From the NCBI GenBank assembly GCA_963774405.1, contig CAVZEV010000005.1, positions 806,001-870,000 of the forward strand: a DNA stretch of 64,000 nucleotides, written 5' to 3'. The position numbers and the translations under genes were made by a program. The notes beneath the pieces are model-generated. The model worked only from the letters and a program-made list of their open reading frames with translations, searched no databases and was not told where the DNA came from. The stretch is from VRUE01 sp963774405 (GTDB lineage Bacteria > Actinomycetota > Thermoleophilia > Solirubrobacterales > 70-9). Below, in pieces: positions 20,108 to 29,676 of this stretch; position 1 is the first letter of the stretch, and every line of letters starts with the position of its first letter.

Positions 20108-21610
20108 CTATTTCACCGTCACGGTGTTGGAGGTGCCGACGGGGATGTATTCGTATTCGGTTTCGCCTTCGGAGTTTTCGAACGCTCGCACTCCCTCGAC
20201 GGTGACCGAGATCGTCGAGCCGGGCTGTTGCGAGAGGGAGTGATTCCCAGGCGGGAACGTTTCCCAGAACTGGCCGCCGCCGAAGATTTCGGTCAGGTCC
20301 AATGCGAGCAGGTAGGAGTTCGGGACGCCGTCGATCGTGGCGCGAGCGGCGTAGGTCGCCCGCCCGCCGATCACCGACGTGCATCCGCAGGCCTTCCAGG
20401 CGAGGGACAGTTCTCCCTGGGGCCCGGCGTAGAGGCAGGCCGTCGCGCAGTACGGCGCTTCCGCGGTGAAGGGGACGGTCTCTTCGCCCGAGTCGCCGCT
20501 CCTGTCCCAGGCGCGCACGACCACCTGCTGCGGGCCGGAGGGCCAGGTGGCGGCGGACATCAACCCGCTCGAGGGGTCGATCGACCCAGAGAACGTTTCG
20601 CCGATCCCCGGCGGGAAGGCGAGCGGCACCTTGCTGCCGCTCTTCGTGTACCGGTTCGCTTCCCAGGTCGCCGGTTCAGCGGCCCCGCTCGCCTCGAATT
20701 GCTGTTCGTAGTGAATGCCGAAGATGCCGTTGGGAATCTGGTTCGGGGAGATCGTCAGGTTGTTCTTCGGCTGGACCAGCAGGGCCGCGTACTGCGAGTC
20801 GAGATAGGACGATTCGAGATCGGACGATTCGAGGCCGGCGACGAGGATCCATTCTCCCGGGGAGATCGCGGTGCAGGTGTGGGCGCTCTGGTCGCAGGAG
20901 CCGAGGCCCTCGCAGTACGCCGTCGTCCTGGTCGTCGTCTGCGAGCCGCAGATGCTCTGCGATCCCACGTATTCCATCCCCAGCGTCGATCGGTTGGTCA
21001 CGTCGCCGAGGTCGCGTTTTCCTTCGTAGAGGTTCACCCGGTAGCGCACGGTTTCGCCGGCGGTGATCGTCTTCAGGTTGGGAGAGAGGACGAGTCGCTG
21101 GCGACCGCCCTTGGCGCTGCCCTTGTGCCACGGGCCGGCGACGAATCGCTTGCCGTTCCAGCGCCAGAGCCGCCACCTGCTGCCGATCGTCGCGCACTTG
21201 CGCCCGCTTTCCTTCGGCGCTGTTTCGCGGATCTGCCGCCCGCTCGACCCGGTCGGCCCCGCGGCGATCGCGGTGAAGATGCCCCGGTAGGCCCAGATCT
21301 TGCGCCAGCCGCCCCGGCCGTGGCGGAAGGCGATCCAGCGATTGCCCTGGTTGCGGCATTTCCCCGCGGGCAGGGCGACGATCATCGTCGTCCTGGCGCG
21401 ACCGGCGAAGGGGCCGCAGAGCACCGTGATCGGCACCGGGCTCGAGCCTTTGCCGTGCGCCGCGAGCGCCCGGCTCGCGGCCTTGCGACCGCAGCCTTTC
21501 GCGCCGGCGCCCGAGCCCTTCGGACTGCCGAGAGCAAGCGCCGTCGAGCAGACGATCGCGATCAGGAGGGCGAGCCCGATGACGCGCAGCATGGGACTGA
21601 TCGATCGCAT
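20108..21610 (-). CDS. Secreted protein of unknown function
   Basis: 500 residues from ATG 21610, chosen because it is followed at once by a signal sequence (MLRVIGLALLIAIVCSTALALG); the open frame extends 70 codons further without good coding sense. The N-terminal half is rich in Arg, Trp and Gly with paired cysteines. The C-terminal half looks like beta-sandwich repeats: IPNGIFGIHYEQQFEASG and WPSGPQQVVVRAWDRSG resemble putative-Ig (He_PIG-like) segments. No enzyme motif is visible. It is convergent with the kinase gene and divergent from tkt. Confidence 0.65.
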   Translation of the reverse strand: MRSISPMLRVIGLALLIAIVCSTALALGSPKGSGAGAKGCGRKAASRALAAHGKGSSPVPITVLCGPFAGRARTTMIVALPAGKCRNQGNRWIAFRHGRGGWRKIWAYRGIFTAIAAGPTGSSGRQIRETAPKESGRKCATIGSRWRLWRWNGKRFVAGPWHKGSAKGGRQRLVLSPNLKTITAGETVRYRVNLYEGKRDLGDVTNRSTLGMEYVGSQSICGSQTTTRTTAYCEGLGSCDQSAHTCTAISPGEWILVAGLESSDLESSYLDSQYAALLVQPKNNLTISPNQIPNGIFGIHYEQQFEASGAAEPATWEANRYTKSGSKVPLAFPPGIGETFSGSIDPSSGLMSAATWPSGPQQVVVRAWDRSGDSGEETVPFTAEAPYCATACLYAGPQGELSLAWKACGCTSVIGGRATYAARATIDGVPNSYLLALDLTEIFGGGQFWETFPPGNHSLSQQPGSTISVTVEGVRAFENSEGETEYEYIPVGTSNTVTVK

Positions 21611-21717
21611 GACTAGCGCGGGAACGTACCAGTTCGCAAGGGCAGCGCAGTACCGTTTTCGGACCGACAACCGCCTGGTTACGCCTCCGCGGGAGCGGGC
21701 AATAGGATCGGGTGGGC

Positions 21718-23760
21718 ATGGACCGCGACCTCGACCAGCTGGCGATCGACACGATCCGCACGCTCTCGATCGACGCGATCCAGAAGGCGAACTCCGGACA
21801 CCCCGGCACGCCGATGGCACTGGCGCCGCTCGCCTACACGCTCTGGCAGCGCTTCCTGCGCTTCGACCCCGAGGAACCGATCTGGCCGGGGCGCGACCGC
21901 TTCGTGCTCTCCGCCGGGCACGCCTCGATGCTGCTCTACGCGCTGCTGCACCTGGCCGGGGTGAAGGCGGTCGACCCCGACTACGAGGTCGTCGGCGAGT
22001 CCTCGGTCAGCCTCACCGACATCGAACGCTTCCGCCAGCTCGACTCGCGCGCTCCCGGTCACCCCGAGTACCGCTGGACCTCCGGCGTCGAGACGACCAC
22101 CGGACCGCTCGGCCAGGGGGTCGCCACCTCGGTCGGGATGGCGATCGCCGGCAAGTGGCAGTCGGCCCGCTACGGGGCCGACCTCTTCGGCTTCGACGTC
22201 TACGCGATCGCCGGCGACGGCTGCCTGATGGAGGGGGTCTCCAACGAAGCCGCCTCGATCGCCGGTCACCTCAAGCTCGACAACCTCTGCTGGGTCTACG
22301 ACAACAACCACATCACGATCGACGGCAAAACACGACTCGCCTACGAGGACGACGTCGCCGCTCGCTTCATGGGCTACGGCTGGAACGTCACCCGGGTCGG
22401 CGACGCCAACGACACCGAGCTGATCGCCACCGCCTTCGAGGAGTTCAGGGGCGAGCAGGGACGGCCGACGCTGCTGATCGTCGATTCCCACATCGGCTAC
22501 GGCTCGCCGCACAAGCAGGACACATCGGCGGCCCACGGCGAGCCGCTCGGCACCGAGGAGGTGCGCGAGACCAAGCGCGCCTACGGCTGGCCCGAAGACG
22601 CCCAGTTCCTCGTTCCCGACGGCGTGCGCGAGCGCTTTGCCGAGGGGGTCGGGGCGCGCGGGGCGGAGGCGCGGGCGGCCTGGGAGCGGCGGCTCGCCTC
22701 CTACGCCGAGGACAACCCCGGCCTGGCGGCCGAGATCGAGGCCCAGCAGAGGCGAGAGCTGCCCGCGGGCTGGGACGCGGCGATCCCCTCCTTCGAGGCC
22801 GACGAAGAGAAGGGCCTCGCCACGCGCAAGGCCTCAAACCAGGTCGAGAACGCGATCGGCGAGCACCTCCCCTGGCTGCTGGCCGGCTCGGCCGATCTCA
22901 CCGACTCGACCTCGGTGCGGCTCTCCTTCGACGGCGCCGAGGACTTCGAGCCGGGCGCCTACGACGGTCGCCAGCTGCACTACGGAATCCGCGAGCACGA
23001 GGCGGCGGCGATCTCCAACGGGCTCTCGCTCTCGAAGCTGCGGCCGCTCTGGTCGACCTACCTGACCTTCTCCGACTACGCCCGCCCGGCGATCCGGCTC
23101 TCCTCGCTGATGGAGCTGCCCGTCGTCCACGTCTTCACCCACGACTCGATCGGGCTCGGCGAGGACGGGCCGACCCACCAGCCGGTCGAGCAGCTCGCCT
23201 CGCTGCGGGCGATCCCCGGCCTTGACGTGATCCGCCCCGCCGACGCCAACGAGGTCGCCGAGGCCTGGCGCGTCGCCCTCGACCGCACCCACCAGCCCAT
23301 CGCCCTCGTCCTCACCCGCCAGAACGTCCCGGTCTTCGACCGCGCCCGCTACGGCTCCGCCGAGGGAGTGCGCCGCGGCGGCTACGTGCTCGCCGACGCC
23401 GAGGGTGGCGATCCGCAGGTGATCCTGATCGCGACCGGCAGCGAGGTCGCCCTGGCGCTCGCCGCCCACGAGGAGCTCGCCGGCGAAGGCGTCCGCTCGC
23501 GGGTCGTCAGCCTGCCCTGCTGGGAGCTCTTCGACCGCCAGGACCGGGCCTACCGCGACGCGGTCCTGCCTCCTTCGGTCACCGCCCGCGTCTCGGTCGA
23601 GGAGGCCTCGACCATCGGCTGGGATCGCTACGTTGGGTCGGCCGGGGTAAAGGTGGGTATGCACACCTTCGGCACCTCGGCGCCGCTGAAAGACGTCCAA
23701 ACCAAGTTCGGCTTCACCCCAGACAAGGTGGCCGAAGTCGCAAAGGAGTTGCTCGCATGA
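21718..23760 (+). CDS. tkt: Transketolase
   Basis: 680 residues from ATG 21718 (GTG 21712 is an alternative). Thiamine diphosphate enzyme signatures are complete: NSGHPGTPMALAPLAYTLW at the N-terminus, the ThDP/Mg motif GDGCLMEGVSNEAASIAG, and GLGEDGPTHQPVEQLA in the pyrimidine-binding domain. It moves two-carbon units between pentose and hexose/triose phosphates in the non-oxidative pentose phosphate pathway. Its stop overlaps the tal start (ATGA), and pgi follows tal, so this is a three-gene operon. Confidence 0.96.
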   Translation: MDRDLDQLAIDTIRTLSIDAIQKANSGHPGTPMALAPLAYTLWQRFLRFDPEEPIWPGRDRFVLSAGHASMLLYALLHLAGVKAVDPDYEVVGESSVSLTDIERFRQLDSRAPGHPEYRWTSGVETTTGPLGQGVATSVGMAIAGKWQSARYGADLFGFDVYAIAGDGCLMEGVSNEAASIAGHLKLDNLCWVYDNNHITIDGKTRLAYEDDVAARFMGYGWNVTRVGDANDTELIATAFEEFRGEQGRPTLLIVDSHIGYGSPHKQDTSAAHGEPLGTEEVRETKRAYGWPEDAQFLVPDGVRERFAEGVGARGAEARAAWERRLASYAEDNPGLAAEIEAQQRRELPAGWDAAIPSFEADEEKGLATRKASNQVENAIGEHLPWLLAGSADLTDSTSVRLSFDGAEDFEPGAYDGRQLHYGIREHEAAAISNGLSLSKLRPLWSTYLTFSDYARPAIRLSSLMELPVVHVFTHDSIGLGEDGPTHQPVEQLASLRAIPGLDVIRPADANEVAEAWRVALDRTHQPIALVLTRQNVPVFDRARYGSAEGVRRGGYVLADAEGGDPQVILIATGSEVALALAAHEELAGEGVRSRVVSLPCWELFDRQDRAYRDAVLPPSVTARVSVEEASTIGWDRYVGSAGVKVGMHTFGTSAPLKDVQTKFGFTPDKVAEVAKELLA

Positions 23761-24835
23761 AGCCCACGGCGAAGTTGCACGCGGAGGGACAGAGCCTCTG
23801 GCTCGACAACATCACCCGCACGATGCTCGACGACGGCACCCTGCAGGGCTACATCGAGGAGCTCTCCGTCACCGGGCTGACCTCCAACCCGACGATCTTC
23901 GACAAGGCGATCTCCGGCGGCGACGCCTACGATCGCCACATCGCCGCGGCGAGCGAGAAGGCCGACGACGCCGAGGCGATCTTCTTCGAGCTGGCGCTCG
24001 CCGACCTGCGCGACGCGACCGACCTGTTCGCCGGCGTGCACGAGCGCACCGCCGGGGTCGACGGCTACTGCTCGCTCGAGGTCTCGCCGAAGCTCGCCGA
24101 CGACACCGCGGCGACGATCGAGCAGGCCGCCTGGCTGCACGGTCGCGCCGAGCGCGACAACCTCTTCATCAAGATCCCGGGCACCCGGCCGGCCTGCCGG
24201 CGATCGAGGAGACGATCTTCGCCGGGATTCCCGTCAACGTCACCCTGCTCTTCTCGCGCGAGCACCACCTGGCCGCCGCCGACGCCTACATGAAGGGAAT
24301 CGAACGACGGATCGAGGCGGGTCTCGACCCCTACGTCGCCTCGGTCGCCTCGATCTTCATGAGCCGCTGGGACGTGGCCGTGGCCGGCGAAGTCCCCGAC
24401 GAGCTCCACAACCGGCTCGGCCTGGCGATCGGCTTCCGCGCCTACGCCGCCTACCGCGAGCTGCTCGGCTCGCAGCGAATGCAGCGGTTGATGAACGAGG
24501 GCGCCCGCCCGCAGCGGCTGCTCTGGGCGAGCACCGGGACCAAGGACCCGAACGCCTCCGACACCCTCTACATCGAGGGCTTCGCCTCGCCCTTCACCGT
24601 CAACACGATGCCTGAGCCGACCCTGCACGCCTTCGCCAATCACGGCGAGGTCGGCGACCTGGTGCCGGCCGACGGCGGCGACTGCGAGGAGCTGCTCGCC
24701 CGTTTCGCCGACGCCGGGATCGACGTCGACGCCCTCGCCGAGCGCCTCCAGGAGGAGGGCAAGGCTGCCTTCGTCAAGTCCTGGGAGGAACTGATGGGCT
24801 CGATCGAGTCCAAGCGCGGGGCGCTGGCCGGGTGA
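23757..24835 (+). pseudogene. tal: Transaldolase, frameshifted
   Basis: The N-terminal part has SVTGLTSNPTIFDKAI and DGYCSLEVSP, both typical of transaldolase B-type barrels, and the Schiff-base Lys region DNLFIKIPGT. One missing base near 24190, in a CCCGGCC run, shifts the frame. The continuation reads GLPAIEETIFAGIPVNVTLLFS and runs to the stop at 24835, giving about 360 residues, the length of the actinobacterial Tal form. It transfers a dihydroxyacetone unit in the non-oxidative pentose phosphate pathway. It is coupled to tkt upstream (ATGA) and pgi downstream (GTGA). Confidence 0.9.
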
Positions 24836-26469
24836 GCGACGCGCCGTTGCGCGAGGCGCCGGCCTGGGGGGCGCTCGAGGCCCACTTCGCCGAGATCGGG
24901 GACGCGCACCTGCGCGACCTCTTCGCCGGCGATCCGCAGCGCGGCGAGCGGCTGGTCGCCGACGGCGCCGGCCTGCACCTCGACTTCTCCAAGAACAGGA
25001 TCACCGACGAGACCGTGATGCTGCTCGGCGCGCTCGCCAAGGAGCGCGGGGTGGAGGAGCGCCGCGAAGCGATGTTCGCCGGCGAGCACATCAACGTCTC
25101 CGAGGACCGCGCCGTGCTGCACGTGGCGCTGCGCATGCCGCGCGGGCGCTCGCTGATCGTCGACGGCGTCGACGTGGTCAAAGAGGTGCACGAGACGCTC
25201 GACCGCATGGCCGCCTTCGTCGAGCGGGTCCATTCGGGCGAGTGGACCGGCCACACCGGCAAGCCGATCCGCAACGTCGTCAACGTCGGCATCGGCGGCT
25301 CCGACCTCGGCCCGGTGATGGCCTACGAGGCGCTGCGCCACTACTCGCGCCGCGAGATGACCTTCCGCTTCGTCTCCAACGTCGACGGCACCGACTTCGC
25401 CGAGTGCACGCGCGACCTCGACCCCGAGGAGACGCTCTTCGTGATCTCCTCGAAGACCTTCACCACGCTGGAGACGATGACCAACGCCCACACCGCCCGC
25501 GAGTGGTCACTCGCGGGCCTCGGCGGAGATGAGTCCGCGGTCGCCAAGCACTTCGTCGCGGTTTCCACCAACGCCGAGGAGGTCGCCAAGTTCGGCATCG
25601 ACACCGCCAACATGTTCGGCTTCTGGGAGTGGGTGGGTGGCCGCTACTCGATGGACTCGGCGATCGGCCTCTCGACCATGGTGGCGATCGGCCCGGCTCG
25701 CTTCGAGGAGATGCTGGCGGGGTTCCACGCGATGGACGAGCACTTCCGCACCGCACCGCCGGCGACGAACCTGCCGCTGCTGATGGGCCTGCTCAGCGTC
25801 TGGTACTCGGACTTCTTCGGCGCCCAGACCTGCGGCGTCTTCCCCTATGACCAGTACCTGCACCGCTTCCCCGCCTACCTGCAGCAGCTGACCATGGAGT
25901 CCAACGGCAAGCACGTCACCCTCGACGGCGCCCACGTCGACTACGACACCGGGGCGATCTTCTGGGGCGAGCCGGGGACCAACGGCCAGCACTCCTTCTA
26001 CCAGCTGGTCCACCAGGGAACGCGGCTGATCCCCTGCGACTTCATCGGCTTCTTCCACTCCAACAACCCGCTCGGCCGCCACCACGACCTGCTGATGTCG
26101 AACGTCTTCGCCCAGGGCGAGGCGCTCGCCTTCGGCAAGACGCCCGAGCAGGTGCGCGAGGAGGGCACGCCGGAGGACGTCGTTCCGCACCGCGTGATGG
26201 AGGGCAACCGGCCCTCGAACACGATCCTCGCCGAGCAGCTCGACCCGCACACGCTGGGCACGCTGGTCGCCCTCTATGAGCACAGCGTCTTCACCCAGGG
26301 GGCGATCTGGGGGATCGACTCCTTCGACCAGTGGGGCGTCGAGCTGGGCAAGGCGCTGGCGGTGGCGATCATCCCCGAGCTCGAGGCGAGCCGGGAGCCC
26401 AAGCTCCACCACGACAGCTCGACCAACGCGCTGATCCGCCGCTACCGCAGCGCCCGCCGCGGGGAGTAG
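24832..26469 (+). CDS. pgi: Glucose-6-phosphate isomerase
   Basis: 545 residues from GTG 24832, which overlaps the tal stop. Conserved elements include VNVGIGGSDLGPVMAYEAL (phosphate loop), the SSKTFTTLET phosphate site, EGNRPSNTI, and the C-terminal signature GAIWGIDSFDQWGVELGK with the catalytic Lys. It converts fructose 6-phosphate made by tkt/tal back to glucose 6-phosphate, so this operon with zwf allows a cyclic pentose phosphate pathway for NADPH production. Confidence 0.97.
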   Translation: MSDAPLREAPAWGALEAHFAEIGDAHLRDLFAGDPQRGERLVADGAGLHLDFSKNRITDETVMLLGALAKERGVEERREAMFAGEHINVSEDRAVLHVALRMPRGRSLIVDGVDVVKEVHETLDRMAAFVERVHSGEWTGHTGKPIRNVVNVGIGGSDLGPVMAYEALRHYSRREMTFRFVSNVDGTDFAECTRDLDPEETLFVISSKTFTTLETMTNAHTAREWSLAGLGGDESAVAKHFVAVSTNAEEVAKFGIDTANMFGFWEWVGGRYSMDSAIGLSTMVAIGPARFEEMLAGFHAMDEHFRTAPPATNLPLLMGLLSVWYSDFFGAQTCGVFPYDQYLHRFPAYLQQLTMESNGKHVTLDGAHVDYDTGAIFWGEPGTNGQHSFYQLVHQGTRLIPCDFIGFFHSNNPLGRHHDLLMSNVFAQGEALAFGKTPEQVREEGTPEDVVPHRVMEGNRPSNTILAEQLDPHTLGTLVALYEHSVFTQGAIWGIDSFDQWGVELGKALAVAIIPELEASREPKLHHDSSTNALIRRYRSARRGE

Positions 26470-26479
26470 GGTCGCCCAC

Positions 26480-27865
26480 ATGCCCTCGTTCGACGCGCTC
26501 CCACTGGCGGCGTCGGCGTCGAACCTGCTTGCCGCCCGCGAGCAGATGGCCTTCACCCTCGCCTTCCACATCGTCCTCTCCTGCCTCGGCGTCGCCCTGC
26601 CGGCGATGATCCTGATCGCCAACTACGTCGGGCTCAAACGCGGCGACGACGCGGCGATCGAGCTGGCCCGCCGCTGGTCGAAGGCGATGGCGGTCACCTT
26701 CGCCGTCGGCGCCGTCACCGGCACCGTGCTCAGCTTCGAGTTCGGCCTGCTCTGGCCCCACTTCATGGACCGCTTCGGCTCCGCCTTCGGCATCGCCTTC
26801 GCGATCGAGGGGCTCTTCTTCTTCACCGAGGCGATCTTCCTGGCCATCTACATCTACGGCTGGAAGCGGCTCGGCGGCTGGGCCCACTTCTGGTCGGGGG
26901 TGCCGATGGTGATCACCGGCATCGGCGGCGCCTTCTCCGTCGTCGCCGCCAACGCCTGGATGAACCAGCCGCAGGGCTTCACCCTCGACGCCGCCGGCAA
27001 GGTCGTCGACACCAACCCCGGCCAGATCCTCTTCAACCCGGCGACCGGCTACGAGGTCCCGCACATGATCCTCGCCGCCTACATGGTGGTCGGCTTCCTC
27101 GTCGCCTCGATCTACGCGGTCGGGATGCTGAAGGGCCGGCGCGACCGCCTGCACCGGCTCGGCCTGCTGATCCCGCTGACGATCGCCTGCATCGCCACCC
27201 CGATCCAGCTCTTCGTCGGCGACACCGCGGCGCGCGAAGTCGCCGACCACCAGCCGGCCAAGTTCGCCGGCATGGAGTGCATCCAGAAGACCGGCACCCA
27301 CCAGACCGAGTACGTCGGCGGCATCTGCACCAGCGACGGGGTCAAGGGGGCGATCCCGATTCCCGACCTCGACTCCTTCCTGGTCGGCTTCAGCGCCGAC
27401 ACCAAGGTCGTCGGCCTGCAGAACATCCCGGTCGACGAACGGCCGCCCGCCAACACGATGCTGCACCTCGCCTTCGACGGCATGGTCGGGATCGGCAGTG
27501 CCCTGCTGCTGCTCGGCGCCTGGCTCGCCTTCTCCTGGTGGCGGCGCCGCGAGATCCCGCAGACGCCCTGGTTCCTGCGCGCCGTGGCGCTCTCCGGCGC
27601 GGGCGCGATCCTCGCCCTCTGGATGGGCTGGATCGTCACCGAGGTCGGCCGTCAGCCCTGGATCGTGCAGGGCTACATGCGCACCTCCGAAGCCGTCACC
27701 GACGCCAAGGGCATCTGGTTCAGCTTCGGCTTGGTCCTGCTGCTCTACATCGCGATCGGCACGATCGCGATCGGAGTCCTGCGCGCCATGTCGCGCCGCC
27801 GGCGCGAGGGCGAACCCGAGCCCGAGGTCCCCTACGCCCCGTCAACCGAGGGCCGATGGGCCTAA
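26480..27865 (+). CDS. cydA: Cytochrome bd oxidase subunit I
   Basis: 461 residues with about nine membrane helices. The first helix contains REQMAFTLAFHIVLSC with the His that ligates high-spin heme. FEFGLLWPHFMDRFG and the signature GRQPWIVQGYMRTSEAV are typical of CydA. The extracellular Q-loop region is short, as in the actinobacterial/Bacillus type. With CydB it forms a high-affinity quinol oxidase. The last codons and the stop lie inside the left arm of a dispersed palindrome. Confidence 0.95.
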   Translation: MPSFDALPLAASASNLLAAREQMAFTLAFHIVLSCLGVALPAMILIANYVGLKRGDDAAIELARRWSKAMAVTFAVGAVTGTVLSFEFGLLWPHFMDRFGSAFGIAFAIEGLFFFTEAIFLAIYIYGWKRLGGWAHFWSGVPMVITGIGGAFSVVAANAWMNQPQGFTLDAAGKVVDTNPGQILFNPATGYEVPHMILAAYMVVGFLVASIYAVGMLKGRRDRLHRLGLLIPLTIACIATPIQLFVGDTAAREVADHQPAKFAGMECIQKTGTHQTEYVGGICTSDGVKGAIPIPDLDSFLVGFSADTKVVGLQNIPVDERPPANTMLHLAFDGMVGIGSALLLLGAWLAFSWWRRREIPQTPWFLRAVALSGAGAILALWMGWIVTEVGRQPWIVQGYMRTSEAVTDAKGIWFSFGLVLLLYIAIGTIAIGVLRAMSRRRREGEPEPEVPYAPSTEGRWA

Positions 27866-27900
27866 ACCGTGTCTATATGTCACGTTTGCGGCCCGTCGGC
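27852..27900. repeat. Dispersed palindrome, copy B
   Basis: Outer arms GCCGATGGGCC and GGCCCGTCGGC, with the centre CCGTGTCTATATGTCACG. It spans the cydA stop codon and lies 20 bp before the cydB start. The right half, CACGTTTGCGGCCCGTCGGC, differs from copy C by one base. Inside an operon it would form a strong hairpin and could set the cydA:cydB ratio. Confidence 0.72.
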
Positions 27901-27920
27901 CCCGAGGTGGGGGTGGCGGG

Positions 27921-28940
27921 GTGACGCGGGCTGATTTGTGTGCTGGGGTGCTTTGGGTGGGGGCGACTTTTTATGCGCTCTTTGGGGGGGCCGACTTCGG
28001 GGCCGGGTTCTGGGATCTGATCGCGGGCGGGGCCGAGCGCGGGGAGCGGCCGCGGGGGTTGATTCAGCGCTCGCTGACGCCGGTCTGGGAGGCCAACCAT
28101 GTCTGGTTGATCTTCATCCTCGTCGTGCTCTGGACCGCCTTCCCGCCTGCCTTCAGCGCGGTGATGACGACGCTGTACGTGCCGATCGCGCTGGCCGCGG
28201 TTGGCATCGTCCTGCGTGGCTCGGGCTTTGCCTTCCGCAAGTCGATCGTCGGCCTCTCCGGCCGCCGCGCCGCCGGCGCCACCTTCGCGATCTCCTCGCT
28301 CCTCACCCCCTTCTTCATGGGCGCGACGGTCGGCGCGATCGCCGCCGGCAACGTCCCGGCAGAAGGCAACGGCGCGCCCTTCTCGAGCTGGCTGGAGCCA
28401 CTGCCGCTCCTGACCGGGGCGATGTTCGTCGCCAGCGGCGCCTACCTCTCGGCCGTCTTCCTGATCGGCGACGCGCGCCGTTCGGGCGACGAGGAGCTCG
28501 CCGGCTACTTCGCCCGCCGCGCCCTCGCCGCCGCCGCGGTCGCCGGGGTAGCGGCGGCCTTCGGCCTGGTCGAGCTGCACGCCGAAGCGCGCTACATCTT
28601 CGATCGCCTCACCGACCAGGGCCTGCCGCTGGTGATCCTCTCGGCACTCTGCGGCGTCGGCGTCCTCGTCATCCTCCTCTCGGCCGTCGGTCGTAGAGGC
28701 ATGCGCTCGCCGGGACTGCTGCGCCCGCTCGCCGCCGGCGCCGTGATCGCGGTGATCTGGGGCTGGGGCGTCGCCCAGTTCCCCTACCTCTTGCCGACCT
28801 CGCTGAAGATCAGCGAAGCGGCGGCGCCACCCGACACCCTGGCCACCGTGATCATCGTCTTCCTCGTCGCCGCGGTCCTCGTCCTGCCCGCCCTCGGCCT
28901 GCTCTACTGGCTCTCGCAGAAGGAGCTGCTCGGTGAGTGA
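27921..28940 (+). CDS. cydB: Cytochrome bd oxidase subunit II
   Basis: 339 residues from GTG 27921. The N-terminal helix ends in YALFGGADFGAGFWDL, the conserved CydB opening, followed by TPVWEANHVWLIFILVVLWTAFP, a family hallmark. Nine membrane helices are visible, ending in LPALGLLYWLSQKELLG. It completes the bd oxidase with CydA, 55 bp upstream. No cydCD genes are seen nearby. The 3' end overlaps the HAD hydrolase gene by 8 bp. Confidence 0.94.
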   Translation: MTRADLCAGVLWVGATFYALFGGADFGAGFWDLIAGGAERGERPRGLIQRSLTPVWEANHVWLIFILVVLWTAFPPAFSAVMTTLYVPIALAAVGIVLRGSGFAFRKSIVGLSGRRAAGATFAISSLLTPFFMGATVGAIAAGNVPAEGNGAPFSSWLEPLPLLTGAMFVASGAYLSAVFLIGDARRSGDEELAGYFARRALAAAAVAGVAAAFGLVELHAEARYIFDRLTDQGLPLVILSALCGVGVLVILLSAVGRRGMRSPGLLRPLAAGAVIAVIWGWGVAQFPYLLPTSLKISEAAAPPDTLATVIIVFLVAAVLVLPALGLLYWLSQKELLGE

Positions 28941-29613
28941 GACCGGCGCGGTGCGGGCCGTCCTCTTCGACATCGACGGCACTCTCCTCGTCACCGGTGG
29001 CGCCGGCGGCGTCGCCTGGCAGCGCGCCTTCGAGGAGCTGCACGGGGTCGAGGCCAACGTCGCCGAGCACACCGACGCCGGCATGACCGACCCCGAGATC
29101 GCCGCGATCGTCTTCCGCGAGGTGATCGGCCGCGAGGGCTCCCAGGAAGAGCGCTCGAGAGCGATCGGCTGCTACCTCAAGCACCTGCCCGACGCGGTCG
29201 CCGAGTCCGACGGCTACCGGGTGATGCCGGGGATCGAAGAGCTGCTGCCGCGCCTGATCGAGGGCGGCGTCCTGCTCGGCCTGGTCACCGGCAACATCGA
29301 GGCCGCCGCCCACATCAAGCTCGCCCGCGCCCGCCTCAACCGCTTCTTCAGCTTCGGCGGCTACGGCTCGGACTCGGCCGACCGCACCGAGGTGACCGAG
29401 GCCGCGCTCAGGCGAGGTGGCCTCGTCTCCGGCGGCACCCTCGCCGACGGCGCCTGCATCGCCGTCGGCGATACCCCGCGTGATGTCGTCGCCGGTCACG
29501 GGGCAGGCATCAGGGTGGTCGGCGTCGCCACTGGCAGCTACAGCGTCGAGCAGTTGCGCGAGGCGAAGGCCGACCACGCGCTCGACTCGGTTCTCAGCGG
29601 TTTCCCGCTCTAG
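28933..29613 (+). CDS. HAD-superfamily hydrolase
   Basis: 226 residues starting at GTG within the end of cydB. HAD motif I is VLFDIDGTLL with the nucleophile Asp; motif II is LGLVTGN; the Lys motif is near FFSFGGYGSD; motif IV is IAVGDTPRDVVAG. A C1-type helical cap lies between motifs I and II. It is closest in pattern to phosphoglycolate phosphatase-like enzymes. The substrate cannot be told from sequence, and the overlap with cydB suggests only shared transcription. Confidence 0.88.
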   Translation: MSETGAVRAVLFDIDGTLLVTGGAGGVAWQRAFEELHGVEANVAEHTDAGMTDPEIAAIVFREVIGREGSQEERSRAIGCYLKHLPDAVAESDGYRVMPGIEELLPRLIEGGVLLGLVTGNIEAAAHIKLARARLNRFFSFGGYGSDSADRTEVTEAALRRGGLVSGGTLADGACIAVGDTPRDVVAGHGAGIRVVGVATGSYSVEQLREAKADHALDSVLSGFPL

Positions 29614-29676
29614 TAGTCTGAGCGGCGGTCCCAAGCAGTTGAAGCAAGCCGTCGTCAACCTGACGCAGGGGAAGGT

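Noticed and set aside
26480..28940. cydAB as part of an island with the neighbouring repeat
   Set aside because: Composition and codon use match the host; only the palindrome is unusual.
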